From contig NZ_CP013909.1 of NCBI RefSeq assembly GCF_001507645.1, positions 1 to 64,000 on the forward strand: DNA of 64,000 nucleotides. The letters are read 5' to 3'. This DNA comes from Hymenobacter sedentarius. Its GTDB lineage: Bacteria > Bacteroidota > Bacteroidia > Cytophagales > Hymenobacteraceae. Positions within the stretch are counted from its first letter, which is position 1. Every line of letters begins with the position of its first letter. A program made the translations under genes and the position numbers. This document shows, piece by piece, positions 43,205 through 51,936 of this stretch. The notes below the pieces were generated by a model. The model had not been told where the DNA came from. It made no database searches and worked only from the letters and a program-made list of their open reading frames with translations.

Positions 43205-43939
43205 ATGCCCCGCTCCTTCTCTGCCGCGCCCCGCCGCGAAAGCCTTCTTTACCGCAACCAGCCGCTTAGCTACACCCTTGTTTTCCGGTCGCGGCGTACC
43301 ATCGGCTTCGCCGTGAAGCCCGATGGCAGCGTGCACGTAACGGCCCCCGCCGGCACCTCACCCGAATGGGTGGCCCAACAAGTCCTGAAAAAAGCCGACT
43401 GGATTCTGAAGCACCAGGCCGCCTTTGCCAGCCGCCCGGCCCCCGCGCCCACCCGCCGCTTCGAGGCCGGCAGCACCCACTACTATCAGGGCAGGTCCTA
43501 CGCGCTACGCTTCGCCCAAGCCAGCCGAATGGCAGTGGCCGTCGTGGCCGATGAGCTGGTGGTATCGTCCCCTGCGCCCCTCACACCCGCTCAGACCGAG
43601 GCCCTGCTCCACGCCTGGTACGCCCGCCAGGCCGCGCCCTACTTTGCCGATTCGCTGGAGCGGGTGTGGCCGCGCTTCGCCGAGTTCAACCTCGTTCGGC
43701 CAACCCTGTCCGTGCGCCACATGCGCACCCGCTGGGGCAGCTGCACCCCGCGCACCGCCCGCATCCGCCTCAGCCCGGAGCTCATCCGGGCCCGCCCCGA
43801 GTGCCTCGACTACGTGCTGCTCCACGAATGCTGCCACCTGCTGGTGTGCGACCACTCGAAGGCTTTCTACGACCTGCAGACCCGCTTAATGCCCGATTGG
43901 GAACGGTGGAAAGTGGAGCTGAATGCACTGCCGAAATAG
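43205..43939 (+). CDS. YgjP/DUF45-type zinc metallopeptidase
   Basis: 244 residues. The C-terminal part has the zinc motif LLHECCHLLVCDHSKAFY (HExxH with a third ligand His) and the preceding MRTRWGSCTPRTARIRLSPE, both hallmarks of the YgjP/DUF45 M48-like family related to SprT. Family members are cytosolic metalloproteins whose substrates are poorly known. ATG at 43205 (MPRSFSAAPRRESL) is chosen over the upstream TTG. Divergent from the PorQ-like gene. Confidence 0.92.
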   Translation: MPRSFSAAPRRESLLYRNQPLSYTLVFRSRRTIGFAVKPDGSVHVTAPAGTSPEWVAQQVLKKADWILKHQAAFASRPAPAPTRRFEAGSTHYYQGRSYALRFAQASRMAVAVVADELVVSSPAPLTPAQTEALLHAWYARQAAPYFADSLERVWPRFAEFNLVRPTLSVRHMRTRWGSCTPRTARIRLSPELIRARPECLDYVLLHECCHLLVCDHSKAFYDLQTRLMPDWERWKVELNALPK

Positions 43940-44008
43940 CGGCCGTTCTCCGTGCTTCAATTAAGCCCCATGAATTCATCGGCCGCTGGCTATACTACTC
44001 TCCCACTC

Positions 44009-44230
44009 ATGTCCCGGCTGTTTCGCGCCCTTTTTCTTGGCCTGGTGTGGTTTTACCGCCATTTCATCTCGCCGCTCACCCCGGCCAGCTGCCGCTATTC
44101 GCCCACCTGCTCGGCGTATGCGGCCCAGGCCATTACCAAATACGGCCCGTGGCGCGGCGGGCGCCTGGCGCTGCGGCGCATTGCCAGCTGCCACCCCTGG
44201 GGCGGCCACGGCTTCGACCCCGTACCATAG
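44009..44230 (+). CDS. yidD: Membrane protein insertion efficiency factor YidD
   Basis: 73 residues starting [20 protein letters not shown]. The conserved core [20 protein letters not shown], then [20 protein letters not shown] and the final GGHGFDPVP, are diagnostic of YidD, which helps the YidC/Sec insertion machinery. A longer frame with an ATG at 43970 adds 13 residues not seen in the family. Confidence 0.96.
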   Translation: MSRLFRALFLGLVWFYRHFISPLTPASCRYSPTCSAYAAQAITKYGPWRGGRLALRRIASCHPWGGHGFDPVP

Positions 44231-44279
44231 CCCATCAGTTGCGTATAGGCTGGGTCAACCTTCTGCTTAACTCTTCCTA

Positions 44280-45167
44280 ATGCGCTTTATTCCGTTGTTA
44301 CCGGCTGCCCTTGCCATCTTGCTCACGGCCTCTTGTTCGGAGGCTCAGTCCGACAAATCCATCGCCTCCAACAAAGTGAAAGGCGGTGACCGCCGCAAAG
44401 ACAAAGACGCAGCCGCGGCCATTGCCGGCCTGCGCCGGGTGGGCTCTATCAAAAACGTGGTACCCGAAAGCTCGGGCCTGGCCCCCGCCGAAACCAGCGG
44501 CAACTACTACAGCTTCGGCGACGACGGCAACGCTCCCACCCTTTACGAAATCACCAGCGAAGGCAAGCCGGTGCGCACCATCGACGTCAACGCGCCCAAC
44601 ATCGACTGGGAAAGCCTGAGCCGCGACCCACAGGGCAACTACTACATCGGCGACTGCGGCAACAACGAAAGCACGCGCCGCGACCTCGCCATCTACCGCG
44701 TGCGGCCGGATGCCCCCAAGCAAGTCGGCAAAATCAGCTTCTCCTACCCCGACCAAAGCGAATTCCCGCCCAAGAAAAAGCAGCGCAACTTCGACTGCGA
44801 GGCCAGCCTCTGGCACGACGGCAAAGTGTGGCTCTTTACCAAAGACCGGGCCCAGGAAAGCACCAGCAAAGTATACACCGTGCCCGAACAGCCCGGCGAC
44901 TACACGGCCAAGCTGGTAGCCAAACTGGCCATTCCCGGCGAAGTAACCGATGCCGCCCTGCGCTCCGACGGCCGCCGCCTGGTGCTGCTGGGCCGCGGCG
45001 AGCTGTTTATCCTGGACGGCAACACCTGGGCCGACATCCTCAAGGCCACGCCCCGCCGCGTCGACCTCACCGGTGCCGGCCAAACCGAAGGCGTCGCCTT
45101 CAAAGACGACAATACCTTGCTCATCACCACCGAGCAAGGCGACTTATTTGAGTTTAAGCTGCCCTAA
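44280..45167 (+). CDS. Lipoprotein with SdiA-regulated-like propeller
   Basis: 295 residues. Lipobox LTASC follows the signal MRFIPLLPAALAILLTASC. The body has a repeated pattern of short strands (ESSGLAPAETSGNYYSFGDD, NIDWESLSRDPQGNYYIGD, DCEASLWHDGKVWLFTKDRA, GVAFKDDNTLLITTEQGDLF), consistent with a six-bladed propeller of the SdiA-regulated/esterase-like type. Function unknown. It starts 49 bp after yidD and is convergent with lgt. Confidence 0.85.
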   Translation: MRFIPLLPAALAILLTASCSEAQSDKSIASNKVKGGDRRKDKDAAAAIAGLRRVGSIKNVVPESSGLAPAETSGNYYSFGDDGNAPTLYEITSEGKPVRTIDVNAPNIDWESLSRDPQGNYYIGDCGNNESTRRDLAIYRVRPDAPKQVGKISFSYPDQSEFPPKKKQRNFDCEASLWHDGKVWLFTKDRAQESTSKVYTVPEQPGDYTAKLVAKLAIPGEVTDAALRSDGRRLVLLGRGELFILDGNTWADILKATPRRVDLTGAGQTEGVAFKDDNTLLITTEQGDLFEFKLP

Positions 45168-45282
45168 CCGCCATTGCCAGTTAAACCGGACGCCCCCGGT
45201 GCCCTCACTGCCTGAATCTTCCCTGAGGGGGTAGAACGGGGGCGAGGGCACCGGGGGCGTCCGGTTTAACTGGCAATGGCGG
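45168..45282. repeat. Perfect 39-bp inverted repeat between convergent genes
   Basis: Left arm 45168-45206 (CCGCCATTGCCAGTTAAACC...) is the exact reverse complement of right arm 45244-45282, with a 37-base loop. It begins one base after the lipoprotein stop and ends 3 bp before the lgt stop. No other copy was noticed in the window. Confidence 0.95.
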
Positions 45283-45285
45283 GGC

Positions 45286-46212
45286 TTATTTCCGCAGTTC
45301 CCGGGGCTGGGTCACGCTTGCGCTTGGCAGCGGGCCACTGCCGGGCAGGGTCACCGGGTCGCCTTCTTTGCCCAGGTCGCGCGGCGCGTAGCCATATGGG
45401 TTCTTGGGGTCTTTGCCGGCCCGCCACAGCACCCAGATACCGACAAGAATCAGCGGAATGCTCAGCAGCTGGCCCTGGTTGAACAAGTGGCCGTTCTCAA
45501 ACGCCACTTGGTTCTCCTTCAGGTACTCGCCCAGGAAGCGCTGCGTGAACAGCAGCACCACAAACAGCCCAAATAGCTGCCCGCGGGGCGTGCGCTCCTT
45601 GGTGCGGTTCCACATGGAATAGAGCAGGATGAGCAGAAAAATGCAGAACAGTGCCTCGTAAATCTGGGTGGGGTGCCGCGGCACGGCCACGCCCTGAATC
45701 AGGTGCTCGGTGTCGCGCGGAAAGATGAAGGCCCACGGCACGTTGGTGGGCTTGCCCACAATTTCGGAGTTCATCAGGTTGCCGGTGCGGATGCAGGCGC
45801 CGCCTAGCGCCACCACTATCACAATGCGGTCGAGCACCCACAGGTAATCGAACTTGTTGTTGCGGGCAAACAGCCAGCAGGCCAGCAAGATGCCAATGGT
45901 AGCGCCGTGGCTGGCCAGGCCGCCCTGCCAGATTTTGAACACCACCATGGGGTCGGCCATCAGCGCATCAAAATCATAAAAGAGCATGTGCCCCAGCCTG
46001 GCGCCCACAATGGTGCCAATCAGCATGTAAATGGTAATCACGTCGACCCACTGCGGCGACACCCGCTCCGAACGGTAGATGTGCGTGAGCACGAACGTGC
46101 CCACCACAAAGGGCAGCATGAAAAACAGCCCGTACCAGCGCAGCGTGATGGGCCCAAGATGGGCAATGATGGGGTTGACGTTCCAGTAAATGGCAGCGAG
46201 AAAAGGCAGCAT
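45286..46212 (-). CDS. lgt: Prolipoprotein diacylglyceryl transferase
   Basis: Inner-membrane enzyme that attaches diacylglycerol to the lipobox cysteine, the first step of lipoprotein maturation. The 308 residues contain seven membrane helices with GARLGHMLFYD, GGLASHGATIG, and the signature ALGGACIRTGNLMNSEIVG (essential Arg and Asn), then PRHPTQIYEA. ATG at 46212 is chosen because a TAnnTTTG promoter element covers the alternative start at 46239. A Pro/Ser-rich C-terminal tail (GPLPSASVTQ) is extra. It serves the many lipoproteins in this window. Confidence 0.96.
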   Translation of the reverse strand: MLPFLAAIYWNVNPIIAHLGPITLRWYGLFFMLPFVVGTFVLTHIYRSERVSPQWVDVITIYMLIGTIVGARLGHMLFYDFDALMADPMVVFKIWQGGLASHGATIGILLACWLFARNNKFDYLWVLDRIVIVVALGGACIRTGNLMNSEIVGKPTNVPWAFIFPRDTEHLIQGVAVPRHPTQIYEALFCIFLLILLYSMWNRTKERTPRGQLFGLFVVLLFTQRFLGEYLKENQVAFENGHLFNQGQLLSIPLILVGIWVLWRAGKDPKNPYGYAPRDLGKEGDPVTLPGSGPLPSASVTQPRELRK

Positions 46213-46236
46213 GCAGTACAGAAATGAGGTGCACCC

Positions 46237-46244
46237 CAAAGGTA
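46237..46244 (-). promoter_or_regulatory. Bacteroidetes-type -7 element upstream of lgt
   Basis: On the minus strand the sequence reads TACCTTTG, an exact match to TAnnTTTG, about 25 bases before the lgt ATG. A TTGA lies about 23 bases further upstream as a possible -33 element. Confidence 0.55.
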
Positions 46245-46330
46245 CTCAGCGCATGGGGCTTGGCTTTCAAGAGGAACACCACAACCGCTGGCGAAGCACC
46301 GCGAAACGGCTTTATTTCAGCAGTAATTCC

Positions 46331-46443
46331 AATCGTCCGTCATGCTGCGCCTATTGTCATGCTGACGAAGGAAGTATCTTATCGCGGCTGAACGCTTGTT
46401 CTAACCTGATAAGATGCTTCCTTCGTCAGCATAACAGACGATT
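46331..46443. repeat. Family-1 palindrome, copy 10 (variant)
   Basis: Core arms TGTCATGCTGACGAAGGAAG / CTTCCTTCGTCAGCATAACA, with outer AATCGTC / GACGATT tips and an extra left tip GTCATGCTGCGCC. The single change GCATAACA breaks the usual GCATGACA. It fills the gap upstream of lgt and downstream of nadE. Confidence 0.82.
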
Positions 46444-46527
46444 GAGTTGACAGTTGTACCCGAGCTGCTTCGGCTTCGCTAAGCACGGCCGTGCTAATCC
46501 AGCAGGACGGCCTGTTGCGCCAATGCT

Positions 46528-48441
46528 TTACAGCCCCGCCAATTCCTCAGCAAACCCACCGCTGAGGATGGGAAACCGCAGCCAGGAGCGCGGGTCCACG
46601 TTGTAATCGTCGAGGTGGAAGCTCGGGGCGTACCGTTCGCGCTTCCACTGGTTGCGGCTCCAGAGCGAGTAGAAGCGGCGCACGTAGGTTTTCAGCTGCT
46701 CGCGGTCGAAACCGCTTTCCTCCTGCTCCAGGGTAGCTAGCACCTGGCTTGGGCTGAGGCGGTCGTAGAAGGCCAGCCGCTCGATGCGGTTGAGCAAAGT
46801 GTAGGGCATCAGGTCGCGCTCGTCGGTTTGCTTGTCTTCCAGCGGGCGCAGTTCGGCGGTAGGCTGCAGGGCATTCACGTGGCGCAGGGCTGGGTAGCCC
46901 AATTCCGTTTCGGCCCAACGCAGCCACTTTTTCACGAAGTCCTTGTCGACGCCCGCAATGGGCGAAATGCTGCCGGCCGTGTCGCCGTCCATGGTGCAGT
47001 AGCCCACGCTGGCTTCCGAGCGGTTGGATGTGGTGATAAGCAGGCAGTTCTGCACGTTGGCCAGCAGCCAGATGGCCGGGGCCCGTACCCGCGCCTGAAT
47101 GTTCTGCAGGGCCAGGTCGTCGGTTTGCCAGGTCAGCTCCCGGCCCAGCGCGCCCTGTATTTTGCCTACGTAGCCGGTTACTTCCTCATCAATACCCCAG
47201 TGGTGAAAGCGGGCCCCAATGCTGTCGGCTAGTTCCCGGGCTGAATTGAAGGTGTCGTCGGAGGAGTTCACGGTGCCCTGATAGGCGCAGGTCAGCAACT
47301 GCCGCACCAGTTGCTGGTTGCTGCTCAACTCGTTCGCGGGCTCGGCATTCTCCACCAGTTGGGCTGCTTTGCCGCCGGCTCCTTCCTGCGTCACCACCTT
47401 AGCGGTTTCGGCGAAGCAGCCGCTGCGCCTCTTGAACTCTTCCACGCCCAGTTCCTCTACGCCCAGGCGCACCATTTCGGCCACACCCACAGCACAAAAG
47501 CAGGAGTCGGCCCCACCGCTCAAACTGAGCACAAACCCACGGCTGCGCGCCTTGCGCAGGTAGTCGAACAAACCCAGGCTCATGGCCTGGTTGAGCTCTT
47601 TGTACTCGTCGGGCACCGCCAGCGGTACAATCTCAGCGGCCGGCGCCAGCTCAGTTTTGAAGTCAACATCCATCCACTCCAAATCCACTTCCTTGAAGCT
47701 CAGCAGCTGGTTGCGTAGCAGCAAATGGCCGTTGCGCGCCACCAGTATCTCGCCGTCGTAGATGATGCGGCCTGACTCGTTGCCCAGTAGATTGGCGTAG
47801 AGGTAGGTGCAGTTGAACGTGCGCGAGGCCTTCATTACCAACTGGTAGCGCACGTCGGTTTTGCTCATGGCAAAGTGGCTGGCCGATGGGTTCACAATCA
47901 AATCGACTTTGCCCACCAACCGGCACGCGGGCCGCACGTCGTCGGGCCGCCACGCGTCTTCGCATATCTCGAAGCCAAAGCGCACGCCGTTTTGCTCAAA
48001 AATGAGGTCGCCCAGCGCCCACTGCTCGCCTTCCCAGTCTACCGTGGTGGTTTCGCCGGCGGGCCAGGGCGCGAAAAAGCGGGTTTCGTAGTGCACGCCA
48101 TCGTTGGCCAAAAACTGCTTGGCCGCAAAGCCCAGAATCTGGCCGTCGCGCAGCACGGCCGCCGTGTTGTAGGTGCGGTGGTTGAGCCGCACGGGCAGGC
48201 CCACCACCACGCAGATGCCTTCGGTCCACTGCCGCACCTGCTGCAGGTGGGCCAGCGCCGCCTGCGGCATCCAGTCGCTCAGAAACAGGTCTTCGCAGCC
48301 GTAGCCGCTCAGGCACAGCTCGGGCAAACACAGCAGCTCCACGCCATTTTCCTTGGCCAGTTCAATGGCAATGCGGATGTTGCGAAGGTTGTGCTCCCAA
48401 TCGATGGGAATCTGGTTGAGGGCGGCGCCGGCGATACGCAT
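46528..48441 (-). CDS. nadE: Glutamine-dependent NAD+ synthetase
   Basis: Final step of NAD synthesis: amidates deamido-NAD using glutamine and ATP. The 637 residues start with a nitrilase-type glutaminase domain (Glu in LCLPELCLSGYGCEDLF, Cys in GFEICEDAW) and continue into the synthetase domain with its ATP loop VLSLSGGADSCFCAV and TSNRSEASVGYCTMDGD. This is the long bacterial form, independent of ammonia. Confidence 0.97.
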   Translation of the reverse strand: MRIAGAALNQIPIDWEHNLRNIRIAIELAKENGVELLCLPELCLSGYGCEDLFLSDWMPQAALAHLQQVRQWTEGICVVVGLPVRLNHRTYNTAAVLRDGQILGFAAKQFLANDGVHYETRFFAPWPAGETTTVDWEGEQWALGDLIFEQNGVRFGFEICEDAWRPDDVRPACRLVGKVDLIVNPSASHFAMSKTDVRYQLVMKASRTFNCTYLYANLLGNESGRIIYDGEILVARNGHLLLRNQLLSFKEVDLEWMDVDFKTELAPAAEIVPLAVPDEYKELNQAMSLGLFDYLRKARSRGFVLSLSGGADSCFCAVGVAEMVRLGVEELGVEEFKRRSGCFAETAKVVTQEGAGGKAAQLVENAEPANELSSNQQLVRQLLTCAYQGTVNSSDDTFNSARELADSIGARFHHWGIDEEVTGYVGKIQGALGRELTWQTDDLALQNIQARVRAPAIWLLANVQNCLLITTSNRSEASVGYCTMDGDTAGSISPIAGVDKDFVKKWLRWAETELGYPALRHVNALQPTAELRPLEDKQTDERDLMPYTLLNRIERLAFYDRLSPSQVLATLEQEESGFDREQLKTYVRRFYSLWSRNQWKRERYAPSFHLDDYNVDPRSWLRFPILSGGFAEELAGL

Positions 48442-48525
48442 AGTCTAAAGGCTCGTTTGGGATTACGGTTACAACAAAAAAGCCCGACAGGGCCAGGTGT
48501 AGCGAAGCGTGTACGAAATAAATAG

Positions 48526-48586
48526 AAAAAAGCCCCAGCGGGGCGGCATTCGAACGTTGCGAATGCCGCCCCGCTGGGGCTTTTTT
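48526..48586. terminator. Strong bidirectional terminator downstream of rnc
   Basis: A perfect 27-bp stem (AAAAAAGCCCCAGCGGGGCG and GCATTCG paired with its complement) with a seven-base loop. Runs of A and T flank it. It lies 14 bp after the rnc stop and 85 bp before nadE. Confidence 0.92.
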
Positions 48587-48600
48587 GTTCAATAATTTAC

Positions 48601-49326
48601 TTATTCTACCCCCAAAGCGGTTAGCGCCCGGTCGGCCGCCAACTGCTCTGCTTGCTTTTTGCTCAGACCCATGCCGGTGGCAATTATTTCATCATCTAGC
48701 AGCACGGTGGCCGTAAACTCCATCATGCCGCCGGGTCGGGCCTCGCCGGCGATGTCGTAGCGCAGGGTTTTGCCCTGGCGCTGGGCCCACTCCACCAGCT
48801 TGCTCTTGAAGTTGGCGGTGGTGGTGGTGAGGGTGTGTACGTCCACAAAGCCTTTCACTAGGCGGGTGAGCACAAACTTGCGGGCGGCTTTGTAGCCCAA
48901 GTCCAGGTACACCGCGCCCACCAGCGCCTCCAGCGCGTTGCCGTTTACGGAGCGCGAGCGGGCAGCGCGGCCCTGGGCGGTATCCAGCTGCACCAGCTTA
49001 TCGAGGCCCAGTTTGAGGGCAATGTTATTCAGGCTTTCGCGGTTTACGATGCGGGAGCGCATCTCCGTGAGGAAGCCCTCCTGCTCGTAAGGGTACTTTT
49101 TGAAGAGGTACTCCGCCACCACCGTGCCCAGCACGGCATCGCCGAGAAACTCCAGCCGCTCGTTGGTGAGGTGGCGCCCCATCGACGGCTGCTGCCGCAC
49201 TGCCGAAGAGTGCGTAAAAGCCAGCCGGTATAGCCGCACATTGGTAGGCGTCAGGCCCGTCACCGTACTAATTGCTTGTCGGAATGCCTTATCAGAACCA
49301 AAAAACCGGGAAACGAAACCAAGCAA
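48601..49326 (-). CDS. rnc: Ribonuclease III
   Basis: Cleaves double-stranded RNA and processes rRNA and mRNA. The 241 residues have the catalytic signature NERLEFLGDAVLG, the second acidic site ALEALVGAVYLDLGY and a C-terminal double-stranded RNA-binding domain (GGMMEFTATVLLDDEIIATG, KKQAEQLAADRAL). The apparent start is TTG at 49326, directly preceded by TTTGC. It belongs to the conserved acpP-fabF-rnc order, though a palindromic repeat splits it from fabF. Confidence 0.96.
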   Translation of the reverse strand: MLGFVSRFFGSDKAFRQAISTVTGLTPTNVRLYRLAFTHSSAVRQQPSMGRHLTNERLEFLGDAVLGTVVAEYLFKKYPYEQEGFLTEMRSRIVNRESLNNIALKLGLDKLVQLDTAQGRAARSRSVNGNALEALVGAVYLDLGYKAARKFVLTRLVKGFVDVHTLTTTTANFKSKLVEWAQRQGKTLRYDIAGEARPGGMMEFTATVLLDDEIIATGMGLSKKQAEQLAADRALTALGVE

Positions 49327-49391
49327 AGGAAGAGGTGTTAACGCGTAATGAAGTATTAATTGATAGCTAACAATTAACTACCCAATAAGAA

Positions 49392-49486
49392 GAACGTCAT
49401 GCTGAGCTTGTCGAAGCATCTCTACCACGAGAGTAATTAAATTACTTCCCCGGTAGAGATGCTTCGGCAAGCTCAGCATGACGTTC
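49392..49486. repeat. Family-1 palindrome, copy 11, between fabF and rnc
   Basis: Arms GAACGTCATGCTGAGCTTGT / GCAAGCTCAGCATGACGTTC with inner CGAAGCATCTCTACC / GGTAGAGATGCTTCG. Confidence 0.93.
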
Positions 49487-49508
49487 CTAGGTATTGATGC
49501 CGTAAAAA

Positions 49509-50759
49509 CTACAGCTTGCGGAATATCACCGAGGTGTTGTGCCCGCCAAAGCCGAAGGTGTTGCTCATGGCCACGCGCACGTCGCGGGCCTGGGCCACGT
49601 TCGGCGTGAAGTTCAGTGCCTGGTTGATTTCCGGGTCGGGCGTGTGCAGGTTGATGGTGGGCGGCACTAGGCTGTGGTGCATGGCCAGCAGGCACGCCAC
49701 GGCCTCCACGCCGCCGGCACCGCCCAGCAGGTGGCCGGTCATGCTTTTGGTCGAGGAGATGTTGATTTGTTCGGCAAACTCGCCAAATACCTGCTCAATG
49801 GCTTTGATTTCGGCGCCGTCGCCCAGGGGCGTGCTCGTGCCGTGGGTGTTGATGTAGTCCACCTCGGCGGCCGTGATGCCGGCATCGCGCAGGGCGTTGT
49901 GCATTACGAGCACTACGCCGCTGCCGCTGGGGTCGGGCGCGGTGATGTGGTAAGCGTCCGACGACATGCCGCCGCCAATCAGCTCGGCGTACATTTTGGC
50001 GCCGCGGGCCTTGGCGTGCTCGTACTCTTCGAGCACCAGTGCGCCCGAGCCTTCGCCCAGCACAAAACCGTCGCGGTCCTTGTCGTAGGGCCGCGAAGCC
50101 GAAGCCGGGTCGTCGTTGCGCTCGCTCATGGCCTTGAGGGCATTGAAGCCGCCCACGCCCGATTCGGTGATGGCCGCTTCGGAGCCGCCGGTCACCATCA
50201 CGTCGGCCAGGCCGAGGCGGATGTTGTTGAAGGCGGCAATAATGGAGTCGTTCGACGACGCGCAGGCCGACGTGGTCACGTAGTTGGGCCCGCGGAAGCC
50301 GTTTTTAATGGAAATGTTGCCCGACGAGGAGTCGGCAATCATGCGCGGGATGAAGAACGGTGAGTAGCGCGGCGTGCCGTCGCCCCGCCCGAAGGCGATG
50401 CATTCTTCCTGCAGCGATTTCAGGCCGCCGATGCCGGAGCCCCAAATCACGCCCACCCGGTCTTTGTTGACCCCGCTTTCCAGCAGGCCGGAATCGGCAA
50501 TGGCTTCATCGGCCGCTACCACCCCAAACTGGGTGAAAAGGTCCATCTTGCGGTGCTCCTTGCGGTCAAAGAAATTATCGGGCTCGTAGCCCTTCACTTC
50601 GCAGGCGAAGCGGGTCTTGAATTTGGCCGGGTCGAAGCGGGTGATGGCGGCGGCGCCGCTTGTGCCCGTGCGCAGGCCTTCCCAGTAGGCCGGGGCGGTA
50701 TTTCCCAGCGGAGTAATGGCCCCAAGGCCGGTAACGACAACCCGTCGAATAGACGACAT
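49509..50759 (-). CDS. fabF: 3-oxoacyl-[acyl-carrier-protein] synthase II
   Basis: Condensing enzyme that extends fatty acyl-ACP with malonyl-ACP. The 416 residues start MSSIRRVVVTGLGAITPLG and contain the catalytic triad: Cys in TTSACASSNDS, His in NTHGTSTPLGD and His in KSMTGHLLGGAGG. The ATG at 50759 is preferred; GTTTGCTT directly precedes it on the minus strand. The acpP gene is 165 bp upstream. Confidence 0.97.
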   Translation of the reverse strand: MSSIRRVVVTGLGAITPLGNTAPAYWEGLRTGTSGAAAITRFDPAKFKTRFACEVKGYEPDNFFDRKEHRKMDLFTQFGVVAADEAIADSGLLESGVNKDRVGVIWGSGIGGLKSLQEECIAFGRGDGTPRYSPFFIPRMIADSSSGNISIKNGFRGPNYVTTSACASSNDSIIAAFNNIRLGLADVMVTGGSEAAITESGVGGFNALKAMSERNDDPASASRPYDKDRDGFVLGEGSGALVLEEYEHAKARGAKMYAELIGGGMSSDAYHITAPDPSGSGVVLVMHNALRDAGITAAEVDYINTHGTSTPLGDGAEIKAIEQVFGEFAEQINISSTKSMTGHLLGGAGGVEAVACLLAMHHSLVPPTINLHTPDPEINQALNFTPNVAQARDVRVAMSNTFGFGGHNTSVIFRKL

Positions 50760-50806
50760 AAGCAAACGCCAATGGCGCGAAAGGTGAAGCGGGATAAAAC
50801 AACGAA

Positions 50807-50831
50807 ACCGGCCGGCGGCGGGCCGGCCGGT
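50807..50831. terminator. Hairpin between acpP and fabF
   Basis: A 9-bp GC-only stem (ACCGGCCGG / CCGGCCGGT) with a seven-base loop and no T tract. It may act as an mRNA processing or partial stop site that sets the ratio of acpP to fabF. The role is inferred. Confidence 0.45.
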
Positions 50832-50924
50832 ATGCGCAGAACTAATGGTTCATTCCGAGCGAAACGAAGAAGTTGGGTAAACTGATTCGTTCAAATTCTT
50901 TGCTCCGCTCGGATATGAAAAAAA

Positions 50925-51161
50925 CTATTTAGCGTGCTCTTCGAGGTAGCTGACAGCTTGGCCCACGGTGCCGATGTTCTCGGCCTGGTCGTCGGGGATG
51001 CTCACGTTGAACTCCTTTTCGAACTCCATAATCAGCTCGACGGTGTCCAGCGAGTCGGCACCCAGGTCATTGGTGAAGCTTGCTTCGGGGGTTACTTCCG
51101 AGGCTTCAACGCCCAGTTTATCAATAATAATGGCCTTTACTTTTTCTGCGATTTCAGACAT
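50925..51161 (-). CDS. acpP: Acyl carrier protein
   Basis: 78-residue acidic helical protein carrying the 4'-phosphopantetheine on the Ser of [15 protein letters not shown]. Supplies acyl groups to FabF and other fatty-acid enzymes. GTTACTTTGC on the minus strand about 30 bases before the ATG may be its promoter. First gene of the acpP-fabF-rnc block. Confidence 0.98.
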   Translation of the reverse strand: MSEIAEKVKAIIIDKLGVEASEVTPEASFTNDLGADSLDTVELIMEFEKEFNVSIPDDQAENIGTVGQAVSYLEEHAK

Positions 51162-51289
51162 TTCCGTGGGGTTTAGGGAAAACTACGGCGCAAAGTAACG
51201 AGAGATTTTCCAACTAACCCACCGGTTCGCTTTCGAATTGCGGGTACAAGATTATGGCTGTGGTTCTGGCAACGGCCCGCCGCACGCCG

Positions 51290-51297
51290 TAGCTTTG
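51290..51297 (+). promoter_or_regulatory. -7 element upstream of the IPExxxVDY gene
   Basis: TAGCTTTG is an exact TAnnTTTG match, 38 bases before the ATG at 51336. A second CTTTGC lies about 9 bases before the ATG. No convincing -33 TTTG is seen. Confidence 0.45.
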
Positions 51298-51335
51298 CCC
51301 TTACCCGCTAGCGCGGAGCTCCCTTTGCGGCTGCT

Positions 51336-51764
51336 ATGAAGACCTTCACCCTCGACGTTGATTATGAGTGCGACTTTGCCCTGTTTGGGCTGGTGAGTAG
51401 CACCCGCGACTACACCCTGGCCTGGATGCTGAACCGCGCCCTGCGCCTGCGCCTCGTCAAGCAGCCCGAGCTGCTGCTCAACCTGCTCAGTCAGGGCCGG
51501 CTGGTGTTCACGCACTACTTGCACGCCACCGAAACCCTGACCTTCCGGCTGTTGCGCAACCGCTCGGTGGAGCCTTCCAACTTAAAAAAGCCGTTCTTAG
51601 CACCCGACATCAAAGAGTACGACTACCTGCTGGCCGTGAGCAACGGCTGCGGAGCCCTCGCCGACGACGAATTGCTGCAGCAGCTCACGGCCCTCGACGC
51701 CGTGCAGTACGCCTGCCAATTCGACCCGAACACCCTCAAATACAAGGAAAACCTGATTCTGTAA
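51336..51764 (+). CDS. IPExxxVDY family protein
   Basis: 142 residues. The motif that names the family appears here as APDIKEYDYLLAV. The N-terminus KTFTLDVDYECDFALFGLVS and the C-terminus KYKENLIL are typical, as is the position next to acpP, fabF and pyk in Bacteroidetes. Function unknown; conserved neighbourhood suggests a housekeeping role. Confidence 0.85.
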   Translation: MKTFTLDVDYECDFALFGLVSSTRDYTLAWMLNRALRLRLVKQPELLLNLLSQGRLVFTHYLHATETLTFRLLRNRSVEPSNLKKPFLAPDIKEYDYLLAVSNGCGALADDELLQQLTALDAVQYACQFDPNTLKYKENLIL

Positions 51765-51863
51765 TTAATACCCCTTGCTCCCTAGCCACCGAAAGCGGCC
51801 CCGCGCCGCACACGCCGGAGCAGTATTTATTGTGGAGGAATCGTTCAGCGGTTCTGCCACCCG

Positions 51864-51917
51864 CGTTTCAGCCCCGCGCTGAAACATCCCCTCCTTCCCA
51901 GGGAGGGGAGTTTTTTT
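51864..51917 (+). terminator. Hairpin with T tract just upstream of pyk
   Basis: Two stems in a row: GTTTCAGC / GCTGAAAC, and CCCCTCC / GGAGGGG followed by AG and seven T. It ends 20 bases before the pyk ATG, so it either ends the preceding gene or attenuates pyk. Confidence 0.65.
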
Positions 51918-51936
51918 GTCATTAATCTCCCTATGC

